Assembly: GCA_030672555.1 (NCBI GenBank)
Contig: DAOVGD010000099.1
Span: forward strand, 1 to 13,532
From: Desulfobacterales bacterium
GTDB taxonomy: Bacteria; Desulfobacterota; Desulfobacteria; Desulfobacterales; C00003106
Length of the DNA: 13,532 nucleotides
Reading direction: 5' to 3'
Shown here: positions 1 to 5,422 of the stretch, one piece after another
How the letters are laid out: each line of letters starts with the position of its first letter
How positions within the stretch are numbered: the stretch's first letter is position 1
Program-made: the position numbers and the translations under genes
The notes under the pieces: generated by a model
What the model was told of the DNA's origin: nothing
Seen by the model: only the letters and a program-made list of their open reading frames with translations
The model's database searches: none

Positions 1-321
1 AACAGGCTGTGTGAGAAGGCCCTTGACCTCTTTGTTTCCATATGCGGAGCAGAAGCCGGGAATTTTGCCCTTAAGGGGATGACCGTAGGAGGGATCTATC
101 TTGGCGGGGGGATTGCTCCCAAGATTCTCGATCGGCTTAAAAATGAGACTTTTATGAGGGCGTTTACAGACAAAGGGAGATTCTCGACTTTTCTTTCACA
201 TCTACCGGTAAAAGTAATATTGAATGAAAAGACGGCCTTATTGGGAGCGGCGCTCTATGGGTTACGGGTTACGAGTTGCGGGTTCCGGGTTCCGGGTCAG
301 CTTAAGGGTGACACGGGCTAA
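1..321 (+). CDS. glk: Glucokinase, C-terminal part (5' end outside window)
   Basis: The frame is open from base 1 to the TAA at 319-321, giving 106 residues. They match the C-terminus of the bacterial glucokinase (Glk) family, which phosphorylates glucose with ATP in the cytoplasm. Visible landmarks are the EAGNFALK helix, the glycine-rich GGIYLGGGIAPK segment (ATP-binding side of the fold), KGRF, and the VKVILNEKTALLGAAL ending. Family members usually stop within a few residues of this last motif. Here about 20 extra residues follow, encoded by a 7-bp-periodic repeat (259-300) and by the left arm of a large hairpin (306-344) that contains the stop codon. The extension therefore looks like repeat DNA that entered the 3' end of the gene. 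The identity is clear; the catalytic N-terminal half cannot be examined. Confidence 0.88.
   Translation, partial: NRLCEKALDLFVSICGAEAGNFALKGMTVGGIYLGGGIAPKILDRLKNETFMRAFTDKGRFSTFLSHLPVKVILNEKTALLGAALYGLRVTSCGFRVPGQLKGDTG
259..300 (+). repeat. Heptanucleotide repeat array (GGGTTAC-type)
   Basis: Six consecutive 7-bp units can be read: GGGTTAC twice, GAGTTGC, GGGTTCC twice, then GGGTCAG. All fit G(G/A)GT(T/C)NN. The array lies inside the last codons of glk. A related three-unit stretch (GAGTTTA, GGGTTAC, GAGTTAA) lies at 436-456. The 12-base word GGGTTACGAGTT is shared exactly between the two, at 266-277 and 443-454. The organisation resembles the short tandemly repeated heptanucleotides (STRR) described in cyanobacteria, though the sequence differs. 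Confidence 0.75.
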
Positions 322-344
322 GCGAAGCTTAGCCCGTGGCACCC
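306..344. repeat. Long perfect-type hairpin (REP-like) at the end of glk
   Basis: Arms GGGTG-A-CACGGGCTAAGC and GCTTAGCCCGTG-G-CACCC face each other across a GAA loop (324-326). This gives about 17 paired bases with a single A/G mismatch. The glk stop codon lies in the left arm. No T-run follows, so it is not a textbook intrinsic terminator, although a structure this strong may still stabilise the mRNA 3' end. It looks like a palindromic repeat unit. Confidence 0.7.
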
Positions 345-435
345 ACATTGGCACAGTTATTAGATGTTTTGAGTCAACTCTCATGCCTTGAGGGGCAAGC
401 GAGGATACGGTGTAACTCCTTAAGTTAATGACATT

Positions 436-456
436 GAGTTTAGGGTTACGAGTTAA
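436..456 (+). repeat. Short heptad array related to 259-300
   Basis: Three 7-bp units (GAGTTTA, GGGTTAC, GAGTTAA) lie about 20 bp before the phosphoesterase start codon. It shares a 12-base word with the array inside the glk 3' end, so the two arrays bracket the intergenic hairpin region. Confidence 0.5.
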
Positions 457-476
457 AAACGGAAAGCAGTTAATCA

Positions 477-1619
477 ATGTTCTTGTTTCTACTCTCCTTT
501 TTTCTGATTTACGGTGGCATGCACGTTTATGCTTACTGCAAGGCGAGGTCGGCCTTGCAGTTTACTCCAGGTGTAGCAGTGACTCTTGCGGCCTTTATGA
601 CCCTTATGGTGCCGGCGCCCATCCTGGTCCACTTTCTGAGGACGTGGGGGTTTGAATTTGCAGCCCGTGTTATGGCCTACGGGGGATACACGTGGATGGG
701 TTTTCTCTTCCTGTTTTTTTCGGCATCCTTAGCGGTGGATTGTTACAATATTCTGGTACGCCTTCTGGGAATACTCCCCCGCGTAGACACTTCGAGACTT
801 GCTTTCACCGGGAAAAAACCTTTCTTCGTATTGCTTCTCTTGGCCGTGTCAATAGGGTGCTACGGTTTTTTTGATGCCCGACATATCCGAACTGAGAAGA
901 TAAAAATTGTTACCTCCAAACTACCGCCCGGGTTAGACCGAATAACCATAGCACAGGTGTCGGACATCCACCTGGGGTTGACTGTGCGTCACAGTTTTCT
1001 TGAAAAGGTAATAACTATTGTCAATACCGCAAACCCCGACCTGTTGGTCTCAACCGGTGACCTCGTGGATGCGGAAATCAACCACTTGACAGGCCTGGCA
1101 GAGTTATTACAACAGGTTAGGCCCAAATATGGAAAATTTGCGGTTACAGGGAACCATGAATTCTATGCAGGTATAAAACAGGCGCTTGCCTTTACAGAGC
1201 GGGCTGGATTTAAGGTACTTCGAGGAGAAGGAATCACCGTTGAGGGAGTTTTAAATATCGTTGGCGTTGATGATCCTGCCGGCATAGGTATGGGACAGGT
1301 GAATGGTAAGAAGGAAACGGAAGTCCTTGGGGGTGTATCACAAAATCTTTTTACCATGTTCCTGAAGCACAGACCGGAAGTCCATAAAGATACCGTCGGT
1401 CTTTTTGATTTGCAACTGAGCGGTCATACTCACCGCGGTCAGATTTTTCCGTTTAATCTTATTACCCGCTTAGTGTATCCGATGCAAAGCGGGTTGTACA
1501 AGCTGTCTGATGAGAGTTTTCTCTATGCCAGTAGAGGAACCGGAACATGGGGGCCGCCGATGCGTTTCCTCGCCCCGCCGGAAGTTACTATTATCGAGGT
1601 AGTTTCTGATCAGAGGTAG
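477..1619 (+). CDS. Membrane-anchored calcineurin-like metallophosphoesterase (YkuE-type)
   Basis: This 380-residue protein has an N-terminal block of about four hydrophobic segments (roughly 1-19, 33-53, 70-95, 115-132). A C-terminal calcineurin-like phosphoesterase domain follows. The metal-binding motifs are complete and in order: D163-I-H165, G194-D195, G225-N-H-E228 and G316-H-T-H319 followed by RGQ. The fold binds two metal ions and hydrolyses phosphoesters. In the membrane-bound YkuE/LpxG-like group the substrates are often phospholipids or lipid A precursors, but the substrate cannot be told here. Upstream GGAAAG (461-466) is a weak ribosome-binding site for the ATG at 477. The opening residues (hydrophobic run, YGGMHVYAY) look like a normal start for this family. 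It is probably transcribed separately from glk and converges on the PilZ gene. Confidence 0.88.
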   Translation: MFLFLLSFFLIYGGMHVYAYCKARSALQFTPGVAVTLAAFMTLMVPAPILVHFLRTWGFEFAARVMAYGGYTWMGFLFLFFSASLAVDCYNILVRLLGILPRVDTSRLAFTGKKPFFVLLLLAVSIGCYGFFDARHIRTEKIKIVTSKLPPGLDRITIAQVSDIHLGLTVRHSFLEKVITIVNTANPDLLVSTGDLVDAEINHLTGLAELLQQVRPKYGKFAVTGNHEFYAGIKQALAFTERAGFKVLRGEGITVEGVLNIVGVDDPAGIGMGQVNGKKETEVLGGVSQNLFTMFLKHRPEVHKDTVGLFDLQLSGHTHRGQIFPFNLITRLVYPMQSGLYKLSDESFLYASRGTGTWGPPMRFLAPPEVTIIEVVSDQR

Positions 1620-1630
1620 CTGTTAAGGTC

Positions 1631-1665
1631 GGAGAGCATAGCGCAGAGAGCAAAGAGGATAGGGG
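1631..1665 (+). repeat. Degenerate heptad array between convergent genes
   Basis: Five 7-bp blocks can be read: GGAGAGC, ATAGCGC, AGAGAGC, AAAGAGG, ATAGGGG. They show a shared purine-rich period but more drift than the other arrays. The tract fills most of the 49 bp between the phosphoesterase stop and the PilZ stop. It is listed because its position matches that of the other heptad arrays; the periodicity alone would be weak evidence. Confidence 0.35.
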
Positions 1666-1668
1666 TGA

Positions 1669-2061
1669 TTATAGCAAGATGTGTGCTGTTTCCTGCAGTA
1701 TGTAGACATCCCTGAAGAATTCAAAGCAGCCTCGCAGTCGAAGTTCATCAAAGGTATTGACATTTATAAAGTTAACTCCTATCTCATCTTCTGAGCTCCA
1801 GGCGACTTCGCTTTCAAGTTCTATTGGGCGAACCTCTGTGGGCGTGTTAATGGTCAAGTAAACCCTGTCTTTTTTTTTCAATGCCCTGCAGCCGATCTTG
1901 ATACAAAGGCCGTTGAGGCTGAAATTTTTGGAAATCGCCGGAATGCCGATTAGCTCGCCAAGGGGTGTTACTCCATCTAAGTCTATTATACCTAATCCGG
2001 GCTTTAGGTTGATGTCCAGATGACAGTCAAGCCGAGGGTAGAGCCTCCGATCTTCATGCAT
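1669..2061 (-). CDS. PilZ domain protein (c-di-GMP receptor)
   Basis: This is a 130-residue cytoplasmic protein made almost entirely of one PilZ domain. The N-terminal R6-L-Y-P-R10 matches the RxxxR c-di-GMP-binding motif, and N46-F-S-L-N-G51 matches the (D/N)xSxxG motif on the first beta strands. EIGVNF near residues 93-98 is the usual late strand. PilZ proteins bind cyclic di-GMP and pass the signal to motility, exopolysaccharide or transcription partners; no partner gene is next to it. The start at 2061 is preferred over an upstream ATG at 2094 because GGAGGTGC (2072-2065) lies six bases before it and the domain begins directly after. The two c-di-GMP motifs are intact, so binding is likely. 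It stands alone, converging with the phosphoesterase and divergent from the TPM operon. Confidence 0.88.
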   Translation of the reverse strand: MHEDRRLYPRLDCHLDINLKPGLGIIDLDGVTPLGELIGIPAISKNFSLNGLCIKIGCRALKKKDRVYLTINTPTEVRPIELESEVAWSSEDEIGVNFINVNTFDELRLRGCFEFFRDVYILQETAHILL

Positions 2062-2064
2062 GTT

Positions 2065-2072
2065 GCACCTCC
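2065..2072 (-). promoter_or_regulatory. Strong Shine-Dalgarno that sets the PilZ start
   Basis: On the minus strand GGAGGTGC is followed after a few bases by ATGCATGAAG. It makes the ATG at 2061 the likely start and adds evidence against the in-frame ATG 33 bases upstream. Confidence 0.75.
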
Positions 2073-2182
2073 GAAATAGAACGGTACATCGCAAGGCGCT
2101 CGAGATTATTCTTTGCCCGCTTTCTCATGGTATCGGCAGGTAAGGAAAAGAAACTTTAGAAAAAATATCCTTTAAATACTTC

Positions 2183-2211
2183 TTGCAAGTAGTTCAAATC
2201 CCCACTATAAG
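2183..2211 (+). promoter_or_regulatory. Candidate sigma70-type promoter for the TPM-lemA-nadK operon
   Basis: TTGCAA (2183-2188) and TATAAG (2206-2211) are separated by exactly 17 bases. They match the -35/-10 consensus at 4/6 and 5/6 positions. Transcription would begin near 2218, giving a leader of about 66 bases that contains the hairpin at 2251-2274. The call is by pattern only. Confidence 0.42.
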
Positions 2212-2250
2212 ATATCGTAAAAAATATAAGGCAGTTCCTAAACGCAATCA

Positions 2251-2274
2251 CCCGTAAAAAGGACTTTTTACAGG
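2251..2274 (+). promoter_or_regulatory. Hairpin overlapping the TPM gene ribosome-binding site
   Basis: CCCGTAAAAA (2251-2260) pairs with TTTTTACAGG (2265-2274) across a GGAC loop, nine of ten positions complementary. The right arm ends in the AGG of AGGTG, the only Shine-Dalgarno-like sequence before the ATG at 2284. Folding would partly hide the ribosome site. Confidence 0.4.
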
Positions 2275-2283
2275 TGTATCATT

Positions 2284-3072
2284 ATGTATAAAATAAAAAG
2301 AGATCTTTCAAAAAAGGTTTGGTGTTTTGTCGTAAGCGTCTTAGCCTTGTCTTCTGTTTATTCCACATGCTGGGCGCAAGAATTTCCAAGACCTCGAGGG
2401 CTTGTCAACGATTTTGCAAATGTTATCCCTGACCGCGAAGAACGCCGGATCACGCAGTTGGTAGCCCAGGTTCTTCAAAAGACCGGCGTGCCCGTAGTTG
2501 TTGTAACAATTTCAGACATTGGCGGTGCGGAATATAACGATTATGCGAACCGGCTCTATTCTGCCTGGGGCATCGGGAAAAAGGGGCAAGACAAGGGCGT
2601 CCTTGTTTTTGTTACGATCAAAGAAAGGAAGATGCGTATCGAGACCGGTTACGGTGTGGAAGGAATTCTTCCTGATGGGCTGGTAGGAGAGATTCGGGAT
2701 CGGTATATGGCGCCCTATCTTAAAGAGGATAGGTTTGGTGAAGGGATCCTTTATGGTGTCGCAGCTATCTCTCAGGTCCTTGCCAAGGACGCCGGTGTTG
2801 AAATGACAGGAAAAGTTCCGCTGAAAGAGCGACGTTCAAGGGGATCAGGTCTGGTCGGCCTCATCTTTCTTGTTCTTGTTCTCCCACTCCTCTTTTTAAG
2901 AAGACGAGGGCGGATGGGTCCGCTCCTCCTACTCATGCTTCTTGGCGGCAGGGGCGGTTATTATGGTCGCGGGGGTGGCTTTGGTGGCGGCGGATTCGGT
3001 AGTTTCGGCGGAGGTTTCGGCGGCTTCGGCGGCGGGATGAGCGGTGGCGGGGGTGCAGGAGGGGGCTTTTGA
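2284..3072 (+). CDS. TPM-domain membrane protein with glycine-rich tail (YgcG family)
   Basis: A signal peptide is clear: basic MYKIKRDLSKK, a hydrophobic core at 12-27, and likely cleavage after CWA31. A TPM (DUF477/TPM_phosphatase) domain follows at about 35-175, with FPRPRGLVNDFANVIP, YANRLYSAWGIGKKGQDKGVLVFV, ERKMRIETGYGVEGILPD and YLKEDRFGEGI. Two hydrophobic stretches (about 189-206 and 212-221) come next, then a tail almost wholly of Gly/Phe ending GGGAGGGF, as is typical of YgcG-like proteins. The domain would face the periplasm. TPM domains elsewhere have been linked to phosphatase activity and photosystem II repair; the bacterial role is uncertain. Linkage with LemA in one operon is a widely seen pairing. 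AGGTG lies seven bases before the ATG. Confidence 0.87.
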   Translation: MYKIKRDLSKKVWCFVVSVLALSSVYSTCWAQEFPRPRGLVNDFANVIPDREERRITQLVAQVLQKTGVPVVVVTISDIGGAEYNDYANRLYSAWGIGKKGQDKGVLVFVTIKERKMRIETGYGVEGILPDGLVGEIRDRYMAPYLKEDRFGEGILYGVAAISQVLAKDAGVEMTGKVPLKERRSRGSGLVGLIFLVLVLPLLFLRRRGRMGPLLLLMLLGGRGGYYGRGGGFGGGGFGSFGGGFGGFGGGMSGGGGAGGGF

Positions 3073-3099
3073 TCAACACTAACAGGCTAAGGAGCATTC

Positions 3100-3840
3100 A
3101 TGTCCAAGATTCCGAAAGATCCTAAAGAGATATTTGACGAGATCATAAATGATTACAAAATGCTCTTTGGAGAAGACCTGGTTGCGATCGTTCTTTACGG
3201 GAGTGCGGCAAGCGGTGATTATATTCCGGGGAGATCAGACATCAATTTTATGATCGTCCTTTCCGAGGATCGGATTAGGGCTCTTGGGGAGGCATTGGAA
3301 ATAGTTTCCAAATGGCGCAAGCGAGGCGTTGCAGTCCCCCTCTTTGTAACCGAAGAATATATTCGTACATCACTCGATGTATTCCCGATCGAATATCTGA
3401 ACTTTCAAAAGAATTATATTCAGGTCTTTGGAAAGGATATCCTAAAAGATATCACCTTTGACGAAAAACTTTTACGACTCCAGTGCGAGCGGGAGATTAA
3501 AGGGAAGCTCCTTCTTTTGAGATCAGCCTTTCTCGACTCTGAAGGGAAAGGGAAAAGGCTTGAGGAGATCGTCCGGCAGTCTCTCAGGGCTTTTTTCGCC
3601 ATCTTTAACGCACTCTTGTACCTGAAAGGGAAGCCCATACCGCAACGGAAACGAGAGCTTATTAGGGATGTTTGTGAATTGTTTGATATTGATCGTGCCT
3701 TGTTTGAAAAACTCCTCGACGTCAAACAGAAAAAGATAAAGCTTGGCAAAGAAGAAATGTTTTCTCTGTTTAAGTCTTATCTGATGGAAATTGACCGGCT
3801 TGCCAAAACAATAGACAAGATATACCAGGAGGAAAAATGA
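3100..3840 (+). CDS. Nucleotidyltransferase-fold protein with altered DxD motif
   Basis: This 246-residue protein has an N-terminal polymerase-beta-type nucleotidyltransferase domain (about 10-115): VLYGSAASGDYIPGRSDIN with G34-S35, then D47-I-N49 where active enzymes have D-x-D. The second metal-binding carboxylate is therefore missing. The rest (about 120-246) is predicted to be all helical and highly charged, like the helical partner domains of KNTase/HEPN-type proteins. It could be a catalytically inactive or altered member, perhaps a binding or scaffold subunit. It starts 27 bases after the TPM gene with AAGGAG upstream, and its stop overlaps the lemA start (ATGA at 3837-3840). It is thus co-translated with membrane proteins, an unusual setting for this fold. 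The fold assignment is good; the function is unknown. Confidence 0.78.
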   Translation: MSKIPKDPKEIFDEIINDYKMLFGEDLVAIVLYGSAASGDYIPGRSDINFMIVLSEDRIRALGEALEIVSKWRKRGVAVPLFVTEEYIRTSLDVFPIEYLNFQKNYIQVFGKDILKDITFDEKLLRLQCEREIKGKLLLLRSAFLDSEGKGKRLEEIVRQSLRAFFAIFNALLYLKGKPIPQRKRELIRDVCELFDIDRALFEKLLDVKQKKIKLGKEEMFSLFKSYLMEIDRLAKTIDKIYQEEK

Positions 3841-4412
3841 CACAGGGTCAGAAAAAGCTTCTTATTGTCTTTGGAGTTATTGCGTTTGTCATATTGAGCT
3901 CGTTCTTGTATGTGAAGGGAAGTTATAATGCCCTTGTTTCATTGGACGAGGGGGTCAAGGCGGCATGGGCCCAGGTAGAGAACCAGCTCAAACGCAGGTA
4001 CGACCTGATCCCGAATTATGTTGAAACGGTCAAGGGGTATGCTAAACACGAAAAAGAGGTTTTCCTAAAGGTAACAGAGGCCCGTTCAAAAGTCGGCAGC
4101 GCAACCACGATAAAAGATAAGATTGAGGCGAACAATCATATGTCATCAGCTTTAAGCCGTCTTCTCTTGGTGGTGGAACGGTACCCTGATCTCAAGGCAA
4201 ATGCCAATTTTATTCGGCTTCAGGACGAACTGGCAGGCACTGAAAACAGAATCGCTGTGGAGCGGCGGCGTTTTAATGAGATAGTAAAGATATACAATGT
4301 TAAGGTCAGGCGATTTCCTACCAATTTGATGGCCGGTATGTTTGGTTTTGAGAAAGCGACTTTCTTCCAGACGCCCGAGGCTGAGAAAGAAGTACCGAAG
4401 GTTAAGTTTTGA
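3837..4412 (+). CDS. lemA: LemA family membrane protein
   Basis: This 191-residue protein has one N-terminal transmembrane segment (about 7-26) followed by a long helical-bundle domain. Family hallmarks are present: GSYNALVSLDEGVKAAWAQVENQLKRRYDLIPNYVETVKGYA (28-69), RYPDLKANANFIRLQDELAGTENRIAVERRRFNE (115-148), and the hydrophobic PTNLMAGMFGF near 161-171. The N-terminus is short and the bulk of the protein lies on one side of the membrane. The biochemical role of LemA is not established; the frequent neighbour is a TPM protein, as here. AGGAGG just before the ATG is a strong ribosome site inside the preceding gene. The ATGA overlap with the nucleotidyltransferase gene and the TGATG junction with nadK indicate translational coupling. 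Confidence 0.93.
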   Translation: MTQGQKKLLIVFGVIAFVILSSFLYVKGSYNALVSLDEGVKAAWAQVENQLKRRYDLIPNYVETVKGYAKHEKEVFLKVTEARSKVGSATTIKDKIEANNHMSSALSRLLLVVERYPDLKANANFIRLQDELAGTENRIAVERRRFNEIVKIYNVKVRRFPTNLMAGMFGFEKATFFQTPEAEKEVPKVKF

Positions 4413-5257
4413 TGAAAAAGATCGGATTAGTTGTACAAAGAAAGCCAAAGACAGAAAAGCTTGCCCACGAGGTAACCGAATGGTTTAAAGAAAGAGGAAT
4501 CGAGGTCGTTGTAGAGCAGGATATTCTTGCGATTTCAGATCTGACCTCCCCTTTCCCAAAGGCCCCTTCCGACCTTTCGTGTGTGATCTCATTCGGCGGT
4601 GACGGGACATTTCTGGGGGCTGTCCACTGGATACAGGACACTCGCGTTCCTATCCTTGGGATCAACATGGGGAGCCTCGGGTTCCTGACCGAGGTGTCAA
4701 GAGGCCAAATATTCCCGATTCTGGAGGATATAGTGGCCGGAAGCTATGTGATTGAAAAGCGGATGCTCCTTTCAGCTTCTGTCATACGCGATAGTCGCGA
4801 AGTGATGGCGCAGACTCTGCTCAACGACGTGGTGATCAACAAAGGGATGTTGGCGAGGATAGCCCATATCCGCACCACTATTGATGATGTATATCTGACC
4901 ACTTTCAAGGCCGACGGCCTGATAATCGCAACACCAACCGGTTCCACCGCCTACTCTCTTTCTGCCGGGGGGCCGATCGTATATCCCACGCTGAGCAACG
5001 TCGTGATCACCCCCATCTGTCCGTTTACATTGACCAATCGGCCTTTGATTTTGCCGGACCATGTGGTGATCAAGGCAAAGGTCGGCGATAGAGACTTTGG
5101 ATCATTTTTAACCCTTGACGGTCAGGTAGGGTCAGACATCACATCAGAGGATACAGTCGTGATTCGAAAAGCGCCCCATACTCTGCATATTATTCAAACC
5201 CGTGAATACAATTACTTTGAGGTCCTTAAAACCAAATTGCGATGGAGTGGGAGATAG
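4412..5257 (+). CDS. nadK: NAD kinase
   Basis: This enzyme phosphorylates NAD to NADP with ATP (or polyphosphate) in the cytoplasm. The 281-residue length is normal. Motifs in order: F61-G-G-D-G65 followed by TFLGAVH (catalytic Asp64), N85-MGSLGFL, LLND139VVINKG, and T174-P-T-G-S-T-A-Y-S-L-S-A-G-G-P188, then LDGQ near 235-238. Most family members have a His in the PxCPHxL segment; here it reads PICPFTLTNRP with Phe205. The ATG at 4412 overlaps the lemA stop (TGATG). An in-frame TTG three bases earlier is less likely. As last gene of the TPM-lemA operon it links NADP supply to an envelope operon, possibly only by position. A 7-bp repeat array begins at the base after its stop codon. Confidence 0.95.
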   Translation: MKKIGLVVQRKPKTEKLAHEVTEWFKERGIEVVVEQDILAISDLTSPFPKAPSDLSCVISFGGDGTFLGAVHWIQDTRVPILGINMGSLGFLTEVSRGQIFPILEDIVAGSYVIEKRMLLSASVIRDSREVMAQTLLNDVVINKGMLARIAHIRTTIDDVYLTTFKADGLIIATPTGSTAYSLSAGGPIVYPTLSNVVITPICPFTLTNRPLILPDHVVIKAKVGDRDFGSFLTLDGQVGSDITSEDTVVIRKAPHTLHIIQTREYNYFEVLKTKLRWSGR

Positions 5258-5299
5258 GATTTCGGATTTTGGATTTTGGATTTTGGATTTGGAATGGGG
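5258..5299 (+). repeat. Heptanucleotide array GGATTTT, left arm
   Basis: Starting at the base after the nadK stop there are GGATTTC, three GGATTTT units, GGATTTG and GAATGGG. That makes six 7-bp units. The same unit recurs in opposite orientation at 5385-5419. A short open frame across this stretch (5242-5433) is an artefact of the repeat. Confidence 0.85.
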
Positions 5300-5384
5300 A
5301 ACTTATAGATTTTCATATAAACAATTTTTCTCGGATGAACAATCTCTGTAAATACCTTATGGTACATCGAACTAATGTGGGACC

Positions 5385-5419
5385 AAAATCCAAAATCCGC
5401 ATTCCAAAATCCAAAATCC
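5385..5419 (-). repeat. Heptanucleotide array GGATTTT, right arm (inverted)
   Basis: Read on the minus strand there are two GGATTTT units, GGAATGC, and two more GGATTTT units, ending four bases before the last base of the convergent protease gene. With 5258-5299 it forms a large inverted repeat around an 85-bp centre. Each arm follows the stop codon of the gene it trails, so the pair could act as a two-way 3' end structure. Confidence 0.82.
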
Positions 5420-5422
5420 TAT

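Noticed and set aside
324..344. Intrinsic terminator for glk
   Set aside because: The hairpin is strong but no T-run follows, so it is listed as a palindromic repeat.
262..477. Minus-strand open frame of 71 codons between glk and the phosphoesterase
   Set aside because: Its TRNP-type residues are the heptad repeats read backwards; there is no ribosome site or protein-like composition.
3420..3843. Two long minus-strand frames opposite the nucleotidyltransferase gene
   Set aside because: Low-complexity Ser/Phe/Lys-rich shadows of a helical coding gene with good ribosome site and operon overlaps.
5258..5419. Possible CRISPR array
   Set aside because: The units are 7 bp with no spacers, and no cas gene is present.
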